A DNA stretch of 64,000 nt, taken from Haematobia irritans (Eukaryota; Arthropoda; Insecta; Diptera; Muscidae). Location: contig NC_134397.1 of the NCBI RefSeq assembly GCF_050003625.1, positions 198,545,063 to 198,609,062 on the forward strand. The letters run 5' to 3'. Position 1 is the stretch's first letter; each line of letters begins with the position of its first letter. Position numbers and translations under genes: made by a program. The notes beneath the pieces are model-generated. The model saw only the letters and a list, made by a program, of their open reading frames with translations, was not told the DNA's origin and searched no databases. This document shows positions 1 to 11,002 of this stretch, in pieces.

Positions 1-254
1 CGAGCAGCATTTCAAGGCAAAATGGCTTTCTGCGGCGAAGAAGGTGGACAAGGTGGCTGTACAAAATCTGATGGCAGGTGTCAAGCGTGAGACCCGGCAA
101 TTAGGATTTGGAAAAGCGAAAGCCTAACTGAATATTTTTCCTGAATTTTATACTAATTGAACTTGAAAAAGAAATTTAATTTGATTTTTTAAATAAACGA
201 TTTCACCGACTTACACGCGTTTTCCCTTGACCAAATTTTGACCGAATTACCCTT
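1..254 (+). mobile_element. DD37E Tc1/mariner element, right end
   Basis: This is the right-hand end of a DD37E element cut by the window edge. It closes with the inverted terminal repeat ending in ACCCTT and is followed by a TA, as in the two complete copies at 9705-11002 and 16694-17976. The TA belongs to the first unit of a 29-bp array, so the element landed in or beside that array. Confidence 0.8.
2..127 (+). pseudogene. DD37E transposase, C-terminal piece
   Basis: About 41 codons read in frame from base 2 to a TAA at 125-127. They match the C-terminal tail of the two other DD37E transposases in the window (residues like FKAKW, VDKVAVQNLMAGVKRET and GFGKAKA). The catalytic D, D and E lie upstream of the window, so activity cannot be judged. 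The role would be cut-and-paste transposition at TA sites. The piece could belong to a full gene outside the window; I label it pseudogene only because both sister copies are broken. Confidence 0.65.
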
Positions 255-585
255 TATAGAAAATTTTGTCAAAATTTTATTTCTATAGAAAATTTGGAAA
301 AATTTTATTTTTTTATAGAATTTCTATAGAAAACTTTTTCTGTATTTCTATAGAAAAGTTTGTCAAAATTTTATTTCTAAAGAAATTTTTTTCTATGCTT
401 TATTTCCATAGAAATTTTTTTTAAATCTTTCTATAGACAATTTTTTTTCAAAATTTTATTTCTATAGAAAATTTTATCCAAATTTCATTTCTAAAGAAAA
501 TGTTGTCAAAATTTTATTTCTATAGAAAAGTTTGGCAAAATTTTATTTCTATAGAAAATTTTGTCAAAAGTTTTTTTGTTTTTGT
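255..585 (+). repeat. 29-bp array, block 1
   Basis: Degenerate tandem copies of the 29-bp unit (TTTTATTTCTATAGAAAA followed by TTTTGTCAAAA). It abuts the DD37E end on the left and a palindromic core on the right. Short reading frames here are repeat artefacts. Confidence 0.9.
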
Positions 586-1565
586 TTTTTATTGTTGGTT
601 TGTACTTCGATCATATTTGTTGTTTTGATCTCAGCTTTAAAACCACTGCGTTGACTTAACTACAAGAGTAGCTTAACCAACAGAGGAAAAGAATATTTTG
701 TCATATTTATTTGGGCAAAGCCCTATGGACTGCTAGATGGTTGGATGGACGCACGTTTCGGAATTACCACATTCCTCATCAGCATCTTCTATTTGCAGTA
801 AAACTATCAACCAATTATAAGAATAAACTCGCACCTTCCGAAAAAATGGTTTATGATAGTTGGCCTCTGCCTGAATAAATCTTTGTACAAACATTTCTCT
901 TTTCCTGTGCCACTGTCAAATCGTGGATTTGAGTGTAGTTGGCTGGGTTTATTTTGAGCGTACTTCCTCTTACTTCATTCGATTTTGTTTATTATTGTTG
1001 GTTTGCACTTCAATCATATTGAGTGTGGTTCAATTTGGGTTTAGGGAACTAGAGCCACCGTGCAGACACAAGGACGTGGGTTCGATTGCTGCTTCGACCG
1101 AACACCAAAAAGTTTTTCAGCGGTGGAATATCCCACTTCAATAATGCTGGTGACATTTCTGAGGGTTTCAAAGCTCCTCTAAGTGGTTTCACTGCAATGT
1201 GAAACGCCGTTCGAACTCGGCTATATAAAGGAGGTCCCTTGTCATTGAGCTTTACATGGAATCGGGCAGCACTCAGTGATAAGAGAGAAGTTCACCAATG
1301 TGGTACCACAATGGACTGAATAGTCTAAGTGAGCCTGATACATTGGGCTGCCACCTAACCTAACCTAGTGAACTATCCGAACTTATTCTGATAATTGGTT
1401 GATAGTTTTGCAGCAAATAGAGAATGCTGATGAAACGCAAACGTGCGTCCATCCAACCATATTGCAGTCTATTGGGCTTTGCCCAAATAAATTTGACAAA
1501 CATTATTTTCCTCTGTTGGTTAAGCTACTCTTGGTTTTAAAGCTGACATCAAAACAAAATTTTAT
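586..1565 (+). repeat. Palindromic array core, copy D1
   Basis: Left arm about 590-830 and right arm about 1370-1565 are inverted copies of each other. Both contain the same landmarks, for example GGGCAAAGCCCTAT, GGATGGACGCACGTTTCGGAA and the segment around CTATCAACCAATTAT in opposite orientation. 29-bp arrays flank both sides. The middle holds divergent core sequence and a SINE (1044-1368). Similar cores occur near 16.0-16.5, 29.4-29.8 and 53.5-55.3 kb. Confidence 0.75.
1044..1368 (+). mobile_element. tRNA-derived SINE, A box deleted
   Basis: Matches the SINE at 2161-2511 from its GAGCCACCGTG head to the CCTAACCTA tail. About 30 bp covering the polymerase III A box are missing, while the B box GGTTCGATT remains. 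Flanks carry a probable imperfect target duplication, TAGGGAACT on the left and TAGTGAACT on the right. It sits in the palindromic core. Confidence 0.8.
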
Positions 1566-1680
1566 TTCTATAGAAAATTTTGTCAAAATTTTATTTCTAT
1601 AGAAAATTTTGTCAACATTTTATTTCTATAGAAAATTTTGTCAAAAGTTTATTTCTATGGAAGGAAATTTTATTTCTAAA
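1556..1680 (+). repeat. 29-bp array, block 2
   Basis: About four 29-bp units in the same orientation as block 1. The array stops abruptly where the HINE-A element begins with CAAGTAAGG. Confidence 0.85.
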
Positions 1681-3549
1681 CAAGTAAGGAAAGTCTAAAG
1701 TCGGGCGGGACCGACTATATTATACCCTGCACCACTTTGTAGATCTAAATTTTCGATACCATATCACATCCGTCAAATGTGTTGGGTGCTATATAAAGGT
1801 TCGTCCCAAATACATACATTTAAATATCACTTGATTTGGACAGAATTTGATAACTTTTACAAAATCTATAGACTCAAAATTTAAGTTGGCTAATGCACTA
1901 GGGTGGAACACAATTTTAGTAAAAAAATATGGGAAACATTTAAATCTGAAGCAATTTTAAGGAAACTTCGCAAAAGTTTATTTATGATTTATCGCTCGAT
2001 ATATATGTATTACAAGTTTAGGAAAATTAGAGTCATTTTTACAACTTTTCGACTAAGCAGTGGCGATTTTACAAGGAAAATGTTGGTATTTTGACCATTT
2101 TTGTCGAAATCAGAAAAACATATATATGGGAGCTATATCTAAATCTTAACCGATTTTTAGGGAGCCACCGTGGTGCAATGGTTAGCATGCCCGCCTTGCA
2201 TACACAAGGTCGTGGGTTCGATTCCTGCTACGACCGAACACCAAAAAGTTTTTCAGCGGTGGATTATCCCACCTCAGTAATGCTGGTGACATTTCTGAGG
2301 GTTTCAAAGCTTCTCTAAGTGGTTTCACTAGAATGTGGAACGCCGTTCGGACTCGGCTATAAAAAGGAGGTCCCTTGTCATTGAGTTTAACATGGAATCG
2401 GGCAGCACTCAGTGATAAGAGAGAAGTTCACCACTGTGGTATCACAATGGACTGAATAGTCTAAGTGAGCCTGATACATCGGGCTGCCACATAACCTAAC
2501 CTAACCTAACCGATTTCAACCAAATTTGGCAGGCATAACTACAATGCTATATCTATTCCATGTGCAAAATTTCAACTAAATCGGAGCAAAAAATTGGCCT
2601 CTGTGGTCATATGAGTGTAAATCGGGCGAAAGCTATATATGGGAGCTATATATAAATCTGAACATATTTCAATCAAATTTGGCAGGCATAGCTAGAATGC
2701 TAAATCTACTCCCTGTGCAAAATTTCAACCAAATTGGGTCAAAACTCTAGCTTTTAGGACCATATTAGTCCATATCGGGCGAAAGATATATATGGGAGCT
2801 ATATCTAAATCTGAACCGATTTCAATCAAATTTTGCACACTTGACTACACTACTAATTGTACTCCTAATGCAAAATTTCAACCAAATTCGGCCAAAAATC
2901 TGGCTTCTGGGGTCATATAAGTCCATATCGGGCGAAAGATATATATGGGAGCTATATCTAAATCTGAACCGATTGCAATCAAATTTTGCACACTTGACTA
3001 TACGACTAAGTGTTATGCTAATACAAAACTTCAAGCAAATCGGTATAAAACTCTGGCTGCTGGGTCCATATTAGTGCATATCGGGCGAAAGATATATATG
3101 GGAGCTATATCTAAATCTGAACCGATTTCAATAAAATTTGGCATACTTGACTATAGTACTCATTGTTCTTCTTGTGCAAAATTTTAAGCAAATTAGGGTA
3201 AAACTCTGGATTCTGGGGCCATATAAGTCCATATCGGGCGAAATATATATATGGGAGCTATATCTAAATCTGAACCGATTTCTTACAAAATCAATAGGGA
3301 TCTATTCTGAGCCAAAACACATACTTGTGCCAAATTTGAAGTCGATTGGACTAAAACTGCGACCTAGACTTTGATTACAAAAATGTGTTCACGGACAGAC
3401 GGACAGACGGACATCGCTATATCGACTCAGGAACCCACCCTGAGCATTTTTGCCAAAGACACCCTGTGTCTATCTCGTCTCCTTCTGGGTGTTGCAAACA
3501 TATGCACTAACTTATAATACCCTGTTCCACAGTGTGGAGCAGGGTATAA
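1681..3549 (+). mobile_element. HINE-like element, subfamily A, copy 1
   Basis: Starts CAAGTAAGG and ends AGGGTATA. The head carries TACCCTGCACCAC (1723-1735). The tail carries its near-complement GTGGAGCAGGGTA (3534-3546) as part of a hairpin. Between them are tandem modules spaced exactly 153 bp (GGGCGAAAG near 2777, 2930, 3083 and 3236), then a GACGGACA tract near 3395. A SINE interrupts it at 2161-2511. No protein is encoded. The architecture resembles Helentron-associated DINE-1 elements; that class is my inference. Confidence 0.7.
2161..2511 (+). mobile_element. tRNA-derived SINE, full length
   Basis: 351 bp. The tRNA-like head has an A box at 2171-2181 (TGGTGCAATGG) and a perfect B box at 2215-2225 (GGTTCGATTCC). 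A roughly 270-bp unrelated body follows, then a tail of CCTAA repeats. AACCGATTT on both sides (2148-2156 and 2508-2516) may be the target duplication. Presumably polymerase III transcribed and mobilised by a LINE in trans. Confidence 0.88.
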
Positions 3550-4111
3550 CGAGCGGTTAACAAATGATAGTAACATGAAATGGTTAGGTTGTAGAGGTTG
3601 ACAAAAGTGCTTGGATCAAATTAGTGTCCACTTAGACCATTATACGTACATTGTGATTCCTCAATTTCACCTTCCTGAGGAGGTGTCTTTTAACGTCGCT
3701 TAATAAATGGCATTTCTTAAAGTTGCTTAAATGGCATTCCTTAAAGTTGCTTAAAACATCCAACCTGAAGGGGCGAGTATGTTCCTTAATTTACTCTCCC
3801 TCAGATCGGAAAGAAAAAGGAGCCCAGTATCTTGTTTCCTTAAAAGGATAACTAGCTTTACTGGGAGAGGATACCGTCGGGTCTACACACTATCTACAAA
3901 TATCATCATAATTAACATCTATTCTTACCATATGGTTCCCAAGTGTGTTATATCCAGTTGTAATTCCAATTAAAAATATCAACTCCTGCCTGTTCATCGT
4001 CATCAGAATTTCGCAATTCCTAGGGTCCATTTCGACTCATATCAACTTCCAAAGAGACCGAAACATTCTCGCTATAGTAGTTCATCATATTTGATTTGAA
4101 TCCTGTAAAGA
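3550..4111. other. No gene recognised
   Basis: AT-rich sequence with a short internal repeat (CCTTAAAGTTGCTTAA near 3715-3755). I see no coding frame, RNA gene or element end that I can defend. Confidence 0.5.
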
Positions 4112-4113
4112 TA

Positions 4114-4341
4114 CACTCAGAGAAGGAATATGATCATCGTAAAAATGTTTCAAGAGCAAAATATTATTTCTGGAGGTGTCCATGGAACCTTATTTGTCGG
4201 AAAAATTTTCTTTGTTCGGCAAACAAATCAGATACATTGTTTTCGAGAAAACAACATTTGTGCGACAAACATGTTACATGTTCCTCGTCCAAAAACAGCA
4301 TTTTGGTCTTCACACGTGTGATTATATTCCTTCTTTGTGTG
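4114..4341. mobile_element. MITE of family G, copy 1
   Basis: Left end CACTCAGAGAAGGAATATGA after a TA; right end CCTTCTTTGTGTG is its diverged inverse. The interior (TTTCAAGAGCAAAAT and related motifs) matches copies at 8216-8436 and 35752-36850. Non-coding. Confidence 0.6.
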
Positions 4342-4965
4342 TTTAAAAAACCGCAACGACATTATTCGTTTTACGAGCGCCCTGCTCAGCCAGGAAACTG
4401 TTCGCAAACTTTTGTTTTTTGAACTTTTCGGTCAGAAGTTAATCAAAAAAAAAAAATATTTGTATGTAAATATTTGTAATATAAATTTATAGGCTATACA
4501 ATTTAGAAAAATTACTAAAAAAATTAAAATTATTTAATGTAATTATTTAATATAATTAACGCACATCTTCATTTTATAAATGAAAGTGTTCACTTTAAGA
4601 AGAAATCGCTTCTTCGGCTTGGGATCAATAGCAAAATTTTGTAAATGGATCCAAATCCAAATCATTGTACTGTGTAGACTATTTCATTCATAATACGCAA
4701 ATCTTTAACTCACATCTGTGTGAGTGAGTCTGATATTCTGGATTAACAGAATTAGTGATGGTTTTTGATGCCGCCAACAATGTTGATCATGAGGATGGTG
4801 GTATCTGATTTGTAATTACTAAACTATGCATCCACGTGTCAATAAAAAAAATATCATGTTGACCATGAGAAAATGTTAGACCATAACAAGTATTAAATAA
4901 AAACAAATTCAATTAATTTCCACATGCCGCAAGTGAATATAACTGCTCCTATTATTGTTCATTTT
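4342..4965. other. No gene recognised
   Basis: Very AT-rich. I see no open frame of note, no repeat family shared with the rest of the window, and no structural RNA. Confidence 0.5.
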
Positions 4966-6291
4966 TATACCCTGCTCCACACTGTGGAACAGGGTATTAT
5001 AAGTTAGTGCAAATGTTTGCAACACCCAGAAGGAGACGAGATAGACACATGGTGTCTTTGGCAAAAATGCTCAGGGTGGGCTCCTGAGTCGATATAGCGA
5101 TGTCCGTCTGTCCGTGAACACATTTTTGTAATCAAAGTCTAGGTCGCAGTTTTAGTCCAATCGACATCAAATTTGGCACAAGTATGTGTTTGGCTCAGAA
5201 TAGATGCCTATTGATTTTGGAAAAAATCGGTTCAGATTTAGATATAGCTCCCATATATATATTTCGCCCGATATGGACTTATATGGCCCCAGAAGCCAGA
5301 GTTTTACCCTAATTTGCTTAAAATTTTGCACAAGAAGAACAATTAGTACTATAGTCACGTGTGCCAAATTTTATTGAAATCGGTTCAGATTTAGATATAG
5401 CTCCCATATATATCTTTCGCCCGATATGGACTAATACGGTCCCAGAAGCCAGAGTTTTACCCCAATTTGGTTGAAATTTTCCACAGGGAGTAGAATTAGC
5501 ATTGTAGTTATGCGTGCCAAATTTGGTTGAAATCGGTTCAGATTTAGATATAGCTCCAGTATATAGCTTTCGGCCGATTTACACTCATATGACCAGAGAG
5601 GCCAATTTTTTGCTCCGATTTAGTTGAAATTTTGCACAGGGAGTAAAATTAGCATTGTAGCTATGTTTGCCAAATTTGGTTGAAATCGGTTCAGATTTAG
5701 ATATATCTTCCATATATAGCTTTCGCCCGATTTGCACTCATATGACCACAGAGTCCAATTTTAAACTCCGATTTTGTTGAAATTTTGCACAGGGAATAGA
5801 ATTACCATTGTTGCTATGCGTGCCAAATTTGGTTGAAATCGGCTCAGATTTAGATATAGCTCCCATATATAACTTTCGCCCGATTTGCACTCATGTGACC
5901 ACAGATGCCAATTTTTAACTCCGATTTAGGTGAAATTTTGCACAGGGAGTAGAATTAGCATTGTTGCTATGCGTGCCAAATTTGGTTGAAATCGGTTCAG
6001 ATTTAGATATAGCTCCCATATATATGTTTTTCTGATTTCGACAAAAATGGTCAAAATACCAACATTTTCCATGTAAAATCGCCACTGCTTAGTCGAAAAG
6101 TTGTAAAAATGACTCTAATTTTCCTAAACTTCATAAAACATATTTTTTTACTAACATTGTGTTCCACCCTAGTGCATTAGCCGACTTAAATCTTGAGTCT
6201 ATAGATTTTGTAGAAGTCTATCAAATTCTTCCAGATCGAGTGATATTTAAATGTATGTATTTGGGACAAACCTTTATATATAGCCCCCAAC

Positions 6292-7898
6292 CAGGGATCC
6301 GGAGCGGTCCATTTTTTTCGCTCCGCTCCGCTCCCGCTCCGGAGAAAAAAAAAACGCTCCGCTCCGAGAAAAAAAAAATTGCTCCGCTCCGCTCCGCTCC
6401 TCTTCGAGAAAATTATAGTACAAACATTGTATTCAATTGAGTTTTATTTTATTTAGAAAAATCGGGCGGTACATATATGGGAGCTATAGCTAAATCTGAA
6501 CCGATTTCGATGATTTTTTGCACATATAGTTAGTGCTATAGAAGATTACATTTCGCCAACTTTGAGTAAGATCGCTTGATAAATAAGGGTTTTATGACCT
6601 AATTTGACAAAATCGGCCGATACATATATATGGGACCTATATCTAAATCTGAACCGATTTCGATGAAATTTTCAGACTTAAAGGGTGATACAGAAGATTA
6701 TTTTGTGCTAAATTTGACGACGATCGGTTAGTAAAAAAAGTGCAACGTGACCCCATTTGTCGAAATCGGGCAATACAAATATATGGGAGCTATATCTAAA
6801 TTTGATCCGATTTCTTCCAAATTCAATAACGTTCGTCCTTGTGCCCAAAAAAAACTACCTGTACCAAATTTCATCAAAATCGGTTAATAATAGCGACCGA
6901 AATCCTGTGAACAACAAATACATGGACAGACGGACGGATGGACGGACGGACGCCAAGCGCTAGATCGACTCAGGAGGTGATTCTGAGTCGATCGGTATAT
7001 ATTTTATGGGGTCTAAAATCAAAATTTCTTGTAGGCACATTTTTTGGCAGATCAAACTTGTTATACCCTAACCACTATGTGGTTTAGGGTATAATGACTT
7101 TAAAACGATATGTTGAAATATTTTATTAATTTTGAAGATTTTTTCAGAAATATTAAATCCATTTTGACTTCATTAAAGGAAGCATTCTAGGAAGCATATG
7201 TTAATTTTTCATTTTTTTTAGATTTTTTTCGTCTGTTGTTATCAAAATCCTTTAAAAACGAGTTAACGAGTTATTTTTTCCATATTAAGACTTGACTTCC
7301 AGTAGAAATTATGCTATGTTTCAAGTAAAAAGCGTCTTTAAAATAAAGTGTTGAAAAACATGTCTTATTTTTTAAAGATTTTTTGCTTTGTAGGCAAGAT
7401 GCAAAAAGGAAACAAATTTAAAGACAATTTTATTAATTTTAAAGAATTTTTCTTAATTATTAAAGTCACGTTGACCTTACCTCAAAAATTTTATCTTTCA
7501 TGTTATGATACACATTTTTAAGTAAAATGAAATTGATCGAAAGTACTGTTGTTACTTTTACAACACATACTAGATATATATTTTGACATTTGCCGTTTTT
7601 GAAAACAATTACTAAAAAACACGTTGTGTTTTCCCCAATGTACGTACGTACAAAAATACATATCGTACATTTTAAACGTTTACTCACACTACGCTAAGTA
7701 CTAGCTAAATTTGAAATTACCTACACAGTGTAATTTCAAAGTCACACATTTCATTCAAGTAATATTTTATTCGGAGCGGAGCGGTTTTTCATTTGGAAAC
7801 CGCTCCGCTCCGCTCCGGATTTTAGAAATGCCGCTCCCGCTCCGCTCCCGCTCCGGCAAAAAAGGGCTTGCTCCGCTCCGCTCCGCTCCGGATCCCTG
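6292..7898. mobile_element. Non-autonomous hAT-like element 1
   Basis: Terminal inverted repeats CAGGGATCCGGAGCGG on the left and CTCCGGATCCCTG on the right. They are flanked by a perfect 8-bp duplication CCCCCAAC (6284-6291 and 7899-7906). CAGNG-type ends with 8-bp duplications are the hAT signature. Both subterminal regions are packed with CGCTCC repeats. No transposase is visible; a HINE-A-like fragment sits inside. Confidence 0.85.
6440..7095 (+). mobile_element. HINE-like A-prime fragment inside hAT 1
   Basis: Modules with TATATGGGAGCTAT about 150 bp apart (near 6470, 6620 and 6770) lead to a GACGGACGGATGG tract. A tail hairpin follows, TTATACCCTAACCACTATG and its inverse, at about 7062-7093. 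The head is missing. It pairs with a second A-prime copy at 19309-19892. Confidence 0.65.
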
Positions 7899-8117
7899 CC
7901 CCCAACACATTTAACGGATGTGATATGGTATCGAACATTTAGTTCTACAAAGTGGTGCAGGGTATAATATAGTCGGCCCCGCCCGACTTTAGACTTTCCT
8001 TACTTGTTTAATTAATAACTTAGCAATGTTGTTTTTTTTAGAGAAAAACAAAAAGAAATGCTATACTAGGAATAAAGTAAATCATCCCTTTGGAGTGAAA
8101 ATGATTTCCATTCAATA

Positions 8118-8436
8118 CACCGAAAAAACAGTGAAGCCACCAGGTTAATTTAAGAAAATTTTAATTTAAAAATAATTTTTAAATTATTTTGTGGTGATCA
8201 TATTTCTTCTGGGTGCACGCAGAGAAGGAATATGATCACCCCAACCATGTTCCAAGAGCAAAATGTTACTTTTTCACGGAAAACATGAAGCATGTTTGTC
8301 GAAGCCATATTCTTTTCTCGGAAATTATGTATCTGATCTCGGAAAGCATGTTATGTTTGACAAGAAAAGAATATTTTTGCGACAAAAATGCTACATGGTC
8401 GTTGCTAAAAAGTAACATGGTGCTTCTCTGGGTGTG
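8118..8436. mobile_element. Two abutting inverted-repeat MITEs
   Basis: A small unit starts CACCGAAAAAACAGTG at 8118 after a TA and ends TTCTGGGTG at 8215. It is followed directly by family G copy 2, which starts CACGCAGAGAAGGAATATGA and ends CTTCTCTGGGTG. The interior of the second matches 4114-4341. The exact nesting order is unclear. Confidence 0.5.
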
Positions 8437-9064
8437 AATAGGATAATATTTAATGTTTGAATCTTAGCAAACTTTTATTAAAGTGTATACTTGAGTTCAC
8501 CAAAGTTCGCAGAGGCATATTCTAAATGCTTGTCTCCTATTACTTTGAGCAAACTACTTCAAAGGAAGCTCATTTGCATAACAAAAAGCCAGCCAGTAAG
8601 CCAACTGAATAGTCTGCTCACGTTCACATACCAAATAAACAGTGCCATTATCCTTACGTGATTCCCATTCCTGTTACCAACAACAATAAAGATAATATTG
8701 TCCTTTAAAATTTCCCATTTTCACACTCAAACACTCAACTGTTCAAATATAAATGTGTTAATATTTGTTAGGGGGAATTCAAAAGTTTTACATGTGCTGA
8801 CTCCAATATGTTCACACTGGGTAGTGATGATGACGGTCATGGAATATGCAAAGAAAACATATGAAGGCTCTATATAAAGATTCCCATTTTGGTATTTCTG
8901 GGTTCCTGTTATTTACCGAGATTTGTGTCAAAAGAATTGAATTTGCACATTAATTTTATTTTATGGGGTTACGAGTAAAAACAATGATGTTAGGACACAG
9001 CGAAGTATTTGAGAAAGAACCCATTTCACATGTATGTATGGTTGATGTACACAATTGCCACATT
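8437..9064. other. No gene recognised
   Basis: AT-rich single-copy-looking sequence. No convincing coding frame or RNA gene was seen. Confidence 0.5.
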
Positions 9065-9702
9065 TAGTAGAATTCTACCAAAACTGGTAGATTTTTTAGT
9101 CATTGGTAGAATTTTTGAAGTTTTGGTAGATTTTGCAAAATGTTCCTCTCAAACTAAGAAGTACTTCAATTTTCTATAGAAATAAAATTTTGAGAAAATT
9201 TTCGAAAGAAATACAATATTGAAAAAGTTTTCAATACAAATAAGATTTGAGAAAATTTTCTATAGAAATAAAATTTTGAGAAAACTTTCTAAAAAAAAAT
9301 AAAATATTGACAAAATGTTGTATAGAAGTTAAGATTTTGACAAAATGTTCCATATAAATAATATTTTGATAAAATTTTCTATAGAAATAAAATTTTCAGA
9401 AAATGTTCTATAGAAATAAAATTTTGGGAAAATTTTCTATAGAAATAAAATATTGACAAAATGTCCTAAAGAAGTAAATATTTTGACAAAACGATCCATA
9501 GAAGTAAAATTTTCAAAAAATTTTTGATAGAAATAAAATTATGGGAAAATTTTCTAAAGAAATAAAATTTTGATAACATTTTCTATAGAAGTTAAAATTT
9601 TTACAAAAGTTTCCATATAAATAATATTTTGAGAAACTTTTCTATAGAAATAAAATTTTGAGAAAATTTTCTAAAAAAAAATAAAATAGTGACAAAATGT
9701 TG
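9065..9702 (-). repeat. 29-bp array block 3 with its outer terminus
   Basis: The array runs in the reverse orientation (TTTTCTATAGAAATAAAA). On the left it is capped by a distinct domain with GTAGAATTCTACCAAAA and three GGTAGATTTT/GGTAGAATTTT motifs (9067-9150). The same cap, inverted, closes the array at 42145-42260. This suggests the arrays belong to a bounded element. Confidence 0.7.
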
Positions 9703-9704
9703 TA

Positions 9705-11002
9705 AAGGGTGATACGGTCAAAATTTGGTCAAGGGAAAACGCGTGTAAATCGGTGAAATCGTTTATTTAAAAAATCAAATTAAATTTCTTTTTCAAGTTC
9801 AATTAGTATAAAATTCAGGAAAAATATTCAGTTAGGCTTTCGTTTTTCCAAATCCGAAATGCCGGGTCTCACGCTTGACACCTGCCATCAGATTTTGTAC
9901 AGCCACCTTGTCCACCTTCTTCGCCGCAGAAAGCCATTTTGCCTTGAACTGCTGCTGGTCCTTAGCAGTTTCTTTTGGTCTTCTTTAGATTCCGCTTGAC
10001 AATAGCCCAGTATTTCTCAATTGGGCGGAGCTCTGGCGTGTTGGGAGGGTTCTTGTCCTTGGGAACCACCTGCACGTTGTTGGCGGCGTACCACTCCATG
10101 GCCTTTTTACTGTAATGGCAAGATGCCAAATCCGGCCAAAATAGTACGGAACAACCGTGTTTCTTCAGGAAAGGCAGCAGACGTTTATTCAAACAATCTT
10201 TCACGTAAATTTCTTGGTTGACAGTCCCGGAAGCTATGAAAATGCTGCTTTTCAAGCCACAGGTACAGATGGCTTGCCAAACCAGATATTTCTTTGCGAA
10301 CTTTGACAGTTTTATGTGCTTGAATATATCTGCTACCTTTCCCCTTCCTTTTGCCGTATAAAACTCCTGTCCCGGAAGCTGCTTGTAGTCGGCTTTGACG
10401 TAGGTTTCGTCGTCCATTACCACGCAGTCAAACTTCGTCAGCATCGTGTACAGCCTCCGGGATCGCGCTTTGGCCGTCGTATTTTGTTTATCATCGCGAT
10501 TTGGAGTCACTACCTTCTTGTAAGTCTATAGTCCGGCTCGTTTTTTGGCTCGATGCACGGTTATAGACGATACACCCAGCTTATTTGCGGCATCTCGGAG
10601 AGAGAGGTTAGGTTTTCGCTTGAAACTACCGGCAACTCTCTTTGTCGTCTCAGCGGCTTCCGGTTTTCGATTTTCCCCCGATCCAGACTTCCTGGCTATC
10701 GACAAACGTTCCCCAATTACTTTAATTACATTTGTAACGGTTGATTTGGCAACTTTTAGCGATTTTGCCAGCATTGCGTGCGAGTAGCTCGGATTTTCGC
10801 GATGCGCGAGAAAAATTTTGATACCCTGCTCTTCTTGCTTGGACGGCATTTTGACAACTGAAGAGTGAATTCCAAAATCAAAATAGGAGCAACATTCTAC
10901 ACACACACACCTTCAAAATTAGGGGTGTTCAGGTTTTTTAAATGCAAAATTTAAAGATATACGTCAAGTTTATATTGACCAAATTTTGACCGTATCACCC
11001 GT
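9705..11002 (-). mobile_element. DD37E Tc1/mariner element, complete copy
   Basis: 1298 bp. The left end AAGGGTGATACGGTCAAA and the right end ACCGTATCACCCGT are inverted repeats, flanked by TA (9703-9704 and 11003-11004). It carries one transposase reading frame on the minus strand. The left flank is 29-bp array. Confidence 0.9.
9832..10849 (-). pseudogene. DD37E transposase, broken
   Basis: Cut-and-paste transposase of the DD37E branch of the Tc1/mariner superfamily. Reading starts at the ATG at 10849 (MPSKQEEQ...). The N-terminal paired-type helix-turn-helix lies around residues 20-60 and a second one around 75-108 (LSLRDAANKLGVSS). The catalytic residues are visible: VMDDETYV, WPDLASCHY and RPIEKYW, with 37 residues between the second D and the E. 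An in-frame TAG follows RAGL (about residue 108), and reading resumes in the same frame at TYKKVVTPN. A one-base loss after NLKKTK shifts the last 48 or so codons. The copy at 16842-17857 carries the identical TAG. The DD37E assignment is firm from residue counting; inactivity is inferred from the lesions. Confidence 0.88.

Larger units (their letters stand above)
4966..8006 (-). mobile_element. HINE-like element, subfamily A, copy 2
   Basis: Inverted copy of the 1681-3549 element. Its tail is on the left (TACCCTGCTCCAC at 4968-4980) and its head on the right (GTGGTGCAGGGTA at 7952-7964, then CTTACTTG). It has 153-bp-class modules and a GTCCGTCTGTCC tract near 5103. It is interrupted at 6292-7898 by a hAT element, so it is older than that insertion. 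Non-coding. Confidence 0.7.

Noticed and set aside
2161..2236. tRNA gene (A and B boxes present)
   Set aside because: The head is part of a repeated 351-bp SINE with target duplications; the acceptor stem does not close.
2822..3374. Overlapping frames on both strands with repeated YIWELYLNLNR-like peptides
   Set aside because: They follow the 153-bp HINE-A modules; the same sequence is open on both strands and no protein family fits.
1681..3549. LTR retrotransposon, because the element begins and ends with related sequences
   Set aside because: The ends are inverted rather than direct repeats, there is no primer-binding site or gag/pol, and the joins show no 4-6 bp duplication.
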